A DNA stretch of 64,000 nt from Azonexus hydrophilus DSM 23864. GTDB lineage: Bacteria > Pseudomonadota > Gammaproteobacteria > Burkholderiales > Rhodocyclaceae. Positions 57,801 to 64,000 of the stretch are shown piece by piece. The stretch is from the NCBI RefSeq assembly GCF_000429605.1, contig NZ_AUCE01000011.1, positions 124,001 to 188,000 of the forward strand. The letters are read 5' to 3'. A model generated the notes under the pieces. The model was not told the origin of the DNA. It saw only the letters and a list, made by a program, of their open reading frames with translations, and did no database searches. The stretch's first letter is position 1. Each line of letters begins with the position of its first letter. Both the position numbers and the translations under genes were made by a program.

Positions 57801-59636
57801 ATGAACTCACGTTTGAAGCCGCTGGCGGTATTGTTACCGCTCGCTTTTTGCCAACCACTGCAGGCCACGGAGCAGCTTGCCAGCCTCGACACCATGGTGG
57901 TCACCGCGACACGCCAGCCGATGCGGGTCAGCGAAGTGTTGACCGATGTCAGCGTGATCGAGCGCAACGAGATTGAAGCCGCCGGCCACACCAATCTCGA
58001 ACAGATCCTGGCTGCCCAGCCGGGCATACAGATCGTTGCCAACGGCAGCTGGGGCGCCGAATCATCGCTGCTCATCCGAGGCACTAACGGCAAACACGCC
58101 CTGCTTCTTGTCGATGGCATGCGAATGGGCTCGGCAACTAACGGGAACGTTTCCTGGTCTCGCATTCCCGTTGCGCAGATTGAACGCATCGAGATCATCC
58201 GCGGTCCAGCCTCCGCAATGTACGGCAGTGACGCCATCGGCGGCGTGGTCCAGATCTTCACCCGACGCAGCGAAGAAACCTTTCATTTCTCCGCCGAAGC
58301 CGGTGCCGGTAACTACGGTACGCAAAATGGCAGTGTGAGCATGTCTGGCAAACAGAATGGCTGGAACTATGGCGCAACCGTGTCTCACGAGAGCACCAAG
58401 GGCTTCAACAGTCGCCCCTGGACAACTACAGCCAACCCGGACAAGGATGGTTTTCACAACCTCGCGGCATCGGCGCGTCTGGGTTATACCTTCGCTCCGG
58501 GCCATGAAGTGCTGCTGTCGGCACTTCATGCGGACGGAATGAGCCGTTATGACGGCAGTGGCGCTACCAACGACTGGGTGAGCAAGACCCGGAACGGCAA
58601 CGGCTCCTTGGTATTGAAAAACAAGATCAACCCGAACTGGAACAGCACACTCACATTCGGGCGCAGCAACGATTATTCCGACAACCTGCGTAACGGTTTG
58701 TTCGATAGCCGGTTCAACACCGATCAGAATCTGTATTCGTGGCAACACGACCTGAATACTCGCTGGGGCAATCTTCTGGTCGGACTGGAAAGCACGCGAC
58801 AATCCATCACGACGTCGGACAAGTACGCGGAAAAAACACGCCAAAACGATTCCGTTCAACTGGGCTGGAACCGCGGCTTTGGCCAACATCGCCTGCAGGG
58901 AAGCATTCGCCATGATGACGACTCGCTTTTCGGTGACAAGACCACCGGCTCCCTTGCTTATGGCTATCGTCTAACGCCCAATTGGCGAGCCAGTGCCAGT
59001 ATTGGCACGGCGTTCAAAGCGCCTACGTTCAACGATCTCTATTACCCCCTGAAAAACGGCAACATCGGGAACCCGGACGTACGTCCAGAATCAGCAGTAA
59101 ACCGCGAAATAACGATTCACCATGAAGCCGGAAATCACGCTCTGTCACTGACCTGGTATCTCAACCACATCAAGGACATGATCTCCTGGACCCAGGTCGG
59201 CGCAGTCACCACCCCGACCAATATCGACACCGCCAGAATTGAAGGCGCCACTTTGAACTGGCAAGGCAGACTGCGCGGCTTCGATCTGGCCTTCAATTAC
59301 GACTGGCTAGACGCAAAAGACCAGAAGAACAGCAGGCAATTGCCCAGGCGCGCCCGGCATTCGGCCAACGCTTCAGCTGGGCAGGAGATTGGTCCATGGA
59401 ACTGGCGAACCGAATTCCAGTTCACTGGCAAACGTCATGAGTATCCGTCCACCGGCCCGAAAGTGGATATGGGCAGCTATACACTGGTCAACCTCTACGC
59501 CGCCTACCGCTTTGCCCCGGCCTGGAGCGTATTTGCCCGCGTCAACAACCTCTTTGACCGGGACTATATACTCGTCAACACCTACGCCACCCCGGGGCGC
59601 AACGCCTTCATCGGCATCCGCTACAGTCCGAAATAA
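57801..59636 (+). CDS. btuB: TonB-dependent cobalamin receptor BtuB
   Basis: A 611-residue outer-membrane receptor. It has a signal peptide (cleavage after LQA, about residue 22), a TonB box in DTMVVTATRQP, a plug domain (RGPASAMYGSDAIGGVVQIFT) and a 22-strand barrel ending in an aromatic-rich terminal strand (AFIGIRYSPK). It lies under the riboswitch. It imports cobalamin using TonB. Confidence 0.95.
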   Translation: MNSRLKPLAVLLPLAFCQPLQATEQLASLDTMVVTATRQPMRVSEVLTDVSVIERNEIEAAGHTNLEQILAAQPGIQIVANGSWGAESSLLIRGTNGKHALLLVDGMRMGSATNGNVSWSRIPVAQIERIEIIRGPASAMYGSDAIGGVVQIFTRRSEETFHFSAEAGAGNYGTQNGSVSMSGKQNGWNYGATVSHESTKGFNSRPWTTTANPDKDGFHNLAASARLGYTFAPGHEVLLSALHADGMSRYDGSGATNDWVSKTRNGNGSLVLKNKINPNWNSTLTFGRSNDYSDNLRNGLFDSRFNTDQNLYSWQHDLNTRWGNLLVGLESTRQSITTSDKYAEKTRQNDSVQLGWNRGFGQHRLQGSIRHDDDSLFGDKTTGSLAYGYRLTPNWRASASIGTAFKAPTFNDLYYPLKNGNIGNPDVRPESAVNREITIHHEAGNHALSLTWYLNHIKDMISWTQVGAVTTPTNIDTARIEGATLNWQGRLRGFDLAFNYDWLDAKDQKNSRQLPRRARHSANASAGQEIGPWNWRTEFQFTGKRHEYPSTGPKVDMGSYTLVNLYAAYRFAPAWSVFARVNNLFDRDYILVNTYATPGRNAFIGIRYSPK

Positions 59637-59639
59637 TCC

Positions 59640-60617
59640 ATGCCCACCCGCCGCCGTGCCTTCCTGATTCTCTCCGCGCTCAGCCTGCTGGCGCTGGCGA
59701 GTTTCGCCTTGGCCCTGTCGGCGGGCAGCCTCAAGGTGCCGCTGCCCGACATCGTCGCCGCGTTGTTCGGGCACGGCGACGGGGCGGCTGACATGGTCGT
59801 GCAATTGCGCCTGCCACGAGCACTCGCCGGCTTCGCCTGCGGCGGCTTGCTGGCGCTGGCCGGGGCGCTGATGCAGGTGCTGCTGCGCAATCCGCTGGCC
59901 GATCCTTACGTGCTCGGTATCTCGGGCGGGGCCGGCGTCGGCGCCATGTTCGGCATCCTGATCGGGCTGCCGCTGCTGGCTATCGACGGACTCGCCTTTG
60001 CCGGCGCGCTCGGTGCCATGTTCCTGGTCTTCGGACTGGCGCATGGCGACGGTAGCTGGACGCAGACCCGCCTGCTGCTCACCGGCGTCATCGTCGCCGC
60101 CGGTTGCGGCGCGCTGATCGCGCTGATGCTGTCGATTGCCGACGAAGGCAAGCTGCACGGCATGCTGTTCTGGCTGATGGGCGATCTCGGCCAGACCTTC
60201 ACCTGGTGGCCGGCAGCACTGGCGCTGGTGGTCGCACTGGCCTGCGCCATGCCGTTTGCCCGCGAACTCAACCTGCTGTCGCGCGGCCTGATGCAGGCCC
60301 AGGCACTGGGCGTGGCGGTCGGGCGGCTGCGCTACACCGTCTATCTGCTGGCTTCGGTGGCCACCGCCGCTTCGGTGACCACCGCCGGCTCGATCGGCTT
60401 CGTCGGCCTGGTCGTCCCGCACCTGGTCCGGCTCGCCACCGGCAACGACCAACGCCTGCTGCTGCCAGCCACCGTACTCGCCGGCGGCTCGCTGCTGGTG
60501 CTGGCCGACACCGCCGCCCGCACAGTCATCGCGCCAATGCAACTGCCGGTCGGCGTGCTGACCGCGCTGATCGGCGTGCCGGTTTTCCTGTTCCTGCTGT
60601 CAAGGCAGCCGAAATGA
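59640..60617 (+). CDS. btuC: Cobalamin ABC transporter permease BtuC
   Basis: A 325-residue FecCD-family permease with about ten membrane segments. Motifs include LRLPRALAGFACGGLLALAG, GISGGAGVGA and GSIGFVGLVVPHLVR. It starts 3 bp after btuB and overlaps btuD by ATGA. No BtuF binding protein lies in the window. Confidence 0.94.
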   Translation: MPTRRRAFLILSALSLLALASFALALSAGSLKVPLPDIVAALFGHGDGAADMVVQLRLPRALAGFACGGLLALAGALMQVLLRNPLADPYVLGISGGAGVGAMFGILIGLPLLAIDGLAFAGALGAMFLVFGLAHGDGSWTQTRLLLTGVIVAAGCGALIALMLSIADEGKLHGMLFWLMGDLGQTFTWWPAALALVVALACAMPFARELNLLSRGLMQAQALGVAVGRLRYTVYLLASVATAASVTTAGSIGFVGLVVPHLVRLATGNDQRLLLPATVLAGGSLLVLADTAARTVIAPMQLPVGVLTALIGVPVFLFLLSRQPK

Positions 60618-61387
60618 GCGCCCCCTTGCTCGAAGCCCGCCAGCTCAGCGTCGAAATCGGCGGCAAGACCGTCGTCGACTGCCTCAACCTCAGCCTGCAG
60701 CCGGGCGAACGGCTGGCCATCCTCGGCCGCAACGGGGCCGGCAAGTCGACATTGTTGTCCACGCTGGCCGGCCTGCGCCCACCGCAGGCCGGAGCCGTGC
60801 TGCTCGACGGCGAGGACTGCGCCTTGCTGCCGCCGCGCCAGGCGGCACTGCGCCGGGCCTGGCTCGGTCAGTTCCAGAACGATCCGTTCGGCTCGACCGT
60901 GCTCGAAACCGCGCTCACCGGCCGTCATCCCCATCTCGGCCGTTGGGACTGGGAATCGACGCGCGATGCCGAACTGGCGAGGGGTGCCCTGAAAGCCCTC
61001 GGCCTGGCCGGCATGGAAGCCCGCCAGGTGCACACACTGTCCGGCGGTGAACGCCAGCGCCTGTCCATCGCCACCCTGCTGACCCAGGCGGCGACGCTCT
61101 ACCTGCTCGACGAACCCTTGTCGCACCTCGACCTCAACCACCAGATGGCCGTCCTCGAACTGTTCGCCGGCACCGCCCGCGACTGCGGCGCCGCCGTCGT
61201 CATGGTCCTGCACGATCCGGCACTGGCCCACCGCTTCTGCGACCGGGCATTGCTGGTCTACGGCGACGGTCGTTGCGCACAGGGCGCAGTCGACGACATC
61301 CTGACCGCGGCAACGCTGTCCGAACTCTACGGCCACGGCCTGCGGCAGATCGAAGACCGCGGCCAGCGCTGTTTCATCCCGGAGTAA
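60614..61387 (+). CDS. btuD: Cobalamin ABC transporter ATPase BtuD
   Basis: A 257-residue ABC ATPase: Walker A GRNGAGKST, signature LSGGERQRLSIA, Walker B LYLLDEPLSHLD and switch His in VLHD. ATG 60614 overlaps the btuC stop. Confidence 0.95.
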   Translation: MSAPLLEARQLSVEIGGKTVVDCLNLSLQPGERLAILGRNGAGKSTLLSTLAGLRPPQAGAVLLDGEDCALLPPRQAALRRAWLGQFQNDPFGSTVLETALTGRHPHLGRWDWESTRDAELARGALKALGLAGMEARQVHTLSGGERQRLSIATLLTQAATLYLLDEPLSHLDLNHQMAVLELFAGTARDCGAAVVMVLHDPALAHRFCDRALLVYGDGRCAQGAVDDILTAATLSELYGHGLRQIEDRGQRCFIPE

Positions 61388-61392
61388 GCCTG

Positions 61393-61983
61393 ATGACGAT
61401 CAGCCACGAACAACGCATGCAGAAAAAGAAGGCCGTGATCGACGGCAAGATCGACGCCGCCCAGCAGGAACGCGGCGTGCTGGTGATCAACACCGGCAAC
61501 GGCAAAGGCAAGTCGTCGGCCGCTTTTGGCGTCGTCGCCCGGGCGCTCGGCCACGGCCTCAAGGTGGGCGTCGTCCAGTTCGTCAAGGGCCGCTCGGATA
61601 CCGGCGAGGAAGCCTTTTTCCGCCAGCAGCCGAACGTCGCCTGGCATGTTGGCGGCGAAGGCTTCACCTGGGAGACCCAGGACAAGGAACGCGACGCCAA
61701 GGCCGCCCAGGCTGCCTGGGACGTTGCCTGCCAGCACCTGGCCGACCCCGAGATCAGCCTGGTCGTCCTCGACGAAATGACCTACGCCTTCAAGTACGGC
61801 TGGCTCGACCTCGATGCCGTCATCGCCAAGCTGCTCTCGCGCCCGGCCATGCAGCACGTCATCGTCACCGGTCGCGCCGCACCGCAGGCACTGCGCGACG
61901 CGGCCGATACGGTCAGCGACATCGGCATGGAAAAACACGCCTTCCAGGCCGGGGTCAAGGCGATGCCGGGGCTGGAGTGGTGA
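61393..61983 (+). CDS. cobO: Corrinoid adenosyltransferase CobO/BtuR
   Basis: A 196-residue protein of the CobA/CobO/BtuR family: P-loop INTGNGKGKSSAAFG, then VGVVQFVKG, LDEMTYAFKYGWLD and VTGRAAP. It adenosylates cobalamin to the coenzyme form required by the mutase. ATG 61393 is 5 bp after btuD. Confidence 0.96.
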   Translation: MTISHEQRMQKKKAVIDGKIDAAQQERGVLVINTGNGKGKSSAAFGVVARALGHGLKVGVVQFVKGRSDTGEEAFFRQQPNVAWHVGGEGFTWETQDKERDAKAAQAAWDVACQHLADPEISLVVLDEMTYAFKYGWLDLDAVIAKLLSRPAMQHVIVTGRAAPQALRDAADTVSDIGMEKHAFQAGVKAMPGLEW

Positions 61984-62011
61984 TTCCCCGGGACTAAGCG
62001 AGGCGTTTCGA

Positions 62012-62653
62012 CTACGGCCGGAACGCGCCCGAATTCCGGCGGAACAGTCGGCTCAGCAAACCGATGAACACAAGTACCGCCATGGTCCAGCCGAGCACAC
62101 GGGAAATCGGCAACTCACCCTCGCGCGCCGCCCCCACGAAGAAGAGGACAAAGGCCAGCAGATGCAACGCCCAGCGTTGGCAGAGCATCCAGTACGCCCT
62201 GGTCTGCCAGGTCCAGGCCAGGCAGACGTCAATCACCCACCAGACGGCGAATACGGTGTCCAGACGCGGCACGGTGACCCGGGGAGTGTTCAGGATGCGC
62301 GACCAGTCGTTGTCGAAAATGATGACCACGGCCCAGTAGAAGTGCACGGCGAACACCACCAGGGAAGCACTCCAGCTGATGCGCCACCAACGCCAGGCCT
62401 GGCGCGAGCGGTTGATGCTGGGCAACAGCGCCAGCGCTGGCGCGGCCAGCAGCAACGCGGCCCAGATGGTGAAAAAGGTCAGGTGCAGGTCCTGGCGCAA
62501 GGACTCGGCCATATCGGCGGGACCGCCGCCCGGCGGCGAGAGGGAGAACAAAGGCGTTCCCGCCGTCGATTCGGCAGCACCAAAACAGAGGGCGAGAAAA
62601 AGGCAAGCCAGCAGCAGGCTCAGACCGGCATCGCGTTGGGTCGTCGTGATCAT
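62012..62653 (-). CDS. Hypothetical multi-pass membrane protein
   Basis: A 213-residue protein with an N-terminal signal-like segment and four further hydrophobic segments (about 58-78, 95-113, 134-150, 165-205). No family recognised. It overlaps the following ketopantoate reductase-like gene (TGA/ATG overlap at 62650) and converges on cobO. Confidence 0.75.
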   Translation of the reverse strand: MITTTQRDAGLSLLLACLFLALCFGAAESTAGTPLFSLSPPGGGPADMAESLRQDLHLTFFTIWAALLLAAPALALLPSINRSRQAWRWWRISWSASLVVFAVHFYWAVVIIFDNDWSRILNTPRVTVPRLDTVFAVWWVIDVCLAWTWQTRAYWMLCQRWALHLLAFVLFFVGAAREGELPISRVLGWTMAVLVFIGLLSRLFRRNSGAFRP

Positions 62654-63630
62654 GGTGTAGTCGTTGTTCGGGTACTCAGGGTCTGGATACGGGCGACCAT
62701 GGCCTCGTTCAGTGGGGCGCGGCGACCTAGCCGCTCGGCCAGACGCACGATCTCGCCGCAGAGCACGTCGATCTCGGTCGGCCGCCCGGCAGCCAGATCA
62801 TCCGCCATGCTGGAACGGGCCTGCGGATCAATACGCAGCAAGCGAGCGGCAATCAGGCGAAACAGCGGCGTCGGCAAGCACAGGATACGGATCAACAGAT
62901 TCCAGGGCAGGGGCGTCAGCGCGGCCGGCTCTGCCCCGTCCAGCCGCATCAGCGCCAGCGCCTCGCGCATCAAGCCGGCAAACTGCCGGCGGTGCCCCGC
63001 GTCCAGCAATTGGGCACGTAACGGCTGACCGGAAAGCGCATTGACCGGATTGTTGAGGTTGAGCAGCAGCTTGCCCCGTTGGATCGGTTTCAGGTCGGCG
63101 TGCAGGGCCAGCGGCACACCGGCTTGGGCAAACCAATCGGCACTGCGAGCTAGCGGGGCATGCTCCTCGGCTGCCAACTGGCCATCGCTGCCACGGTGAA
63201 AACAGCCCGGGCCGATTTCGGCAATATTGAACGGCACCATGCCAGCCAGCCAATTCAGACCTGGCGCCACGGCTTGCGCCAGCGTCACGTTGTGCAGGCC
63301 ATTCTGCAGCGACAGCACCGGGGTGCCTGCTGCCAGATGGCGTTCAAGCTCCTGCGCAGCCGCTTCAGTGGCACGGCTTTTGACACACAGCAACACCAGA
63401 TCGGGATGACAAGCAGTGGGAACCTGCTCGTGAAGCCGCAATTGCGCCGGCGCCAGGAACTGGTTCCGACCATCGCGGTCGCTCAGGCGCAGGCCGTGCG
63501 TGCGCAAGGTCTGCAGCACAAGGGGCCGACCGACGAAATCGACCTGCGCGCCCGCATGCTGCAGGCAGCCCCCCAGGTAGCAGCCAACGCTGCCGGCGCC
63601 CATGACCAGAAAGCGTGGCGCTGGTTTCAT
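62650..63630 (-). CDS. 2-dehydropantoate 2-reductase-like protein
   Basis: A 326-residue ApbA/PanE-family protein. The Rossmann motif is VMGAGSVGCYLGG. The family patterns LLCVKSRATEAAAQEL, SLQNGLHN and KLLLNLNNPVNALSG (catalytic Lys) are seen. It could be the pantothenate-pathway enzyme or one of the many paralogues; no pan genes adjoin it. Confidence 0.85.
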   Translation of the reverse strand: MKPAPRFLVMGAGSVGCYLGGCLQHAGAQVDFVGRPLVLQTLRTHGLRLSDRDGRNQFLAPAQLRLHEQVPTACHPDLVLLCVKSRATEAAAQELERHLAAGTPVLSLQNGLHNVTLAQAVAPGLNWLAGMVPFNIAEIGPGCFHRGSDGQLAAEEHAPLARSADWFAQAGVPLALHADLKPIQRGKLLLNLNNPVNALSGQPLRAQLLDAGHRRQFAGLMREALALMRLDGAEPAALTPLPWNLLIRILCLPTPLFRLIAARLLRIDPQARSSMADDLAAGRPTEIDVLCGEIVRLAERLGRRAPLNEAMVARIQTLSTRTTTTP

Positions 63631-64000
63631 GCCTGCCCGGTCGGACGAGGGGTCTGGCGCGCCACCGGGCCGGCTTCGGCGTCGATCTGATCGCGCAACG
63701 ACTTGCCGCCCCCCAGCGCAAACCAGACTTCGGCCGTCACAAACATGGGGCCGACGAGCAGACCGCGGATGTCATCGACAAAAGCAGGCTTGCGCCCCTC
63801 CCAAACATGCCCGACGAGCTGGAATGCCCAGCCGACGACGAAGCTACCCAGGCCAACGGCCAGCCAGGGAAGCAGCGCGGCCTGAGCGAACGGCTGCGCA
63901 AACATCACCAGCAGGCCGGTCACGGCGATGGTCGCCATGGTCACCACGCTCACGCCTTGGTAGAGGTACCAGGCGGCAGCCAATGCCCAGACCGTCACGG
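63627..64000 (-). CDS. DUF962/Mpo1-like membrane protein (5' partial)
   Basis: The frame is open to the right edge. The visible 124 residues have several membrane segments and the conserved VGWAFQLVGHVWEGRKPAFVDD-type stretch of the DUF962 family (here FQLVGHVWEGRKPAF). Members in yeast (Mpo1) act on 2-hydroxy fatty acids; bacterial function is unknown. It overlaps the reductase gene by 4 bp. Confidence 0.75.
   Translation of the reverse strand, partial: VTVWALAAAWYLYQGVSVVTMATIAVTGLLVMFAQPFAQAALLPWLAVGLGSFVVGWAFQLVGHVWEGRKPAFVDDIRGLLVGPMFVTAEVWFALGGGKSLRDQIDAEAGPVARQTPRPTGQA

Overview
The window is a high-GC proteobacterial chromosome segment. Gene content and order point to a betaproteobacterium of the Rhodocyclaceae (Dechloromonas/Azonexus-like), an inference from family resemblance. 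The markers are an oxygen-tolerant NiFe hydrogenase locus in the same order as Cupriavidus necator, a System I cytochrome c maturation operon, a methylmalonyl-CoA module, ActP acetate uptake and a B12-regulated uptake operon. No rRNA, tRNA or CRISPR array was seen.

Layout. (1) 1-3136: a hybrid PAS sensor kinase, cut by the left edge. (2) about 3139-10413: a 7.25 kb integrated element with a toxin-antitoxin-like pair, an XRE repressor, a second regulator, small ORFs, a P2 gpA-type rolling-circle initiator, a DUF3653-like protein, an excisionase and a tyrosine integrase. It has no capsid genes. (3) 10389-30505, minus strand: hoxKGZMLOQRTV, hypABF, an extra HybE-like gene, hypCDE, hypX, hoxA, hoxB and hoxC. 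A perfect sigma-54 promoter precedes hoxK. (4) 30775-37074: a large CBS/GAF/PAS/GGDEF/EAL/CZB protein, oxyR, and a di-haem cytochrome c peroxidase preceded by OxyR and FNR-type sites. (5) 37201-43780: ccmABCDEFGHI. (6) 43850-45040: a DHH phosphoesterase and a small unknown gene. (7) 45109-51993, minus strand: mcm, meaB, pccB and pccA, with a divergent GntR regulator. (8) 52903-56595: actP with its DUF485 partner, an enoyl-CoA hydratase and a TSUP exporter. (9) 56650-57375: 6S RNA, zapA and a zapB-like gene. (10) 57503-61983: cobalamin riboswitch, btuB, btuC, btuD and cobO. (11) 62012-64000: a membrane protein, a ketopantoate reductase-like protein and a partial DUF962 gene.

The element sits in the last codons of hoxC, the large subunit of the H2-sensing regulatory hydrogenase. 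A 23-bp imperfect repeat (20/23 identical) flanks it and covers the codons for the C-terminal Cys-x-x-Cys of the NiFe site and the stop. Crossover within an identical 10-bp core swaps the chromosomal tail for a synonymous element-encoded tail, so the protein stays intact. Four copies of an 11-bp motif near the ends look like integrase arm sites. hoxJ, the kinase that follows hoxC in C. necator, is absent; the gene facing hoxC in the reconstructed empty site is the hybrid kinase.

Functionally, H2 sensed by HoxBC would act through HoxA on the sigma-54 promoter of the energy-conserving hydrogenase. The hox/hyp proteins assemble the enzyme and the ccm operon supplies c-type cytochromes. The riboswitch-controlled B12 operon would supply adenosylcobalamin to the mutase encoded in the same window.
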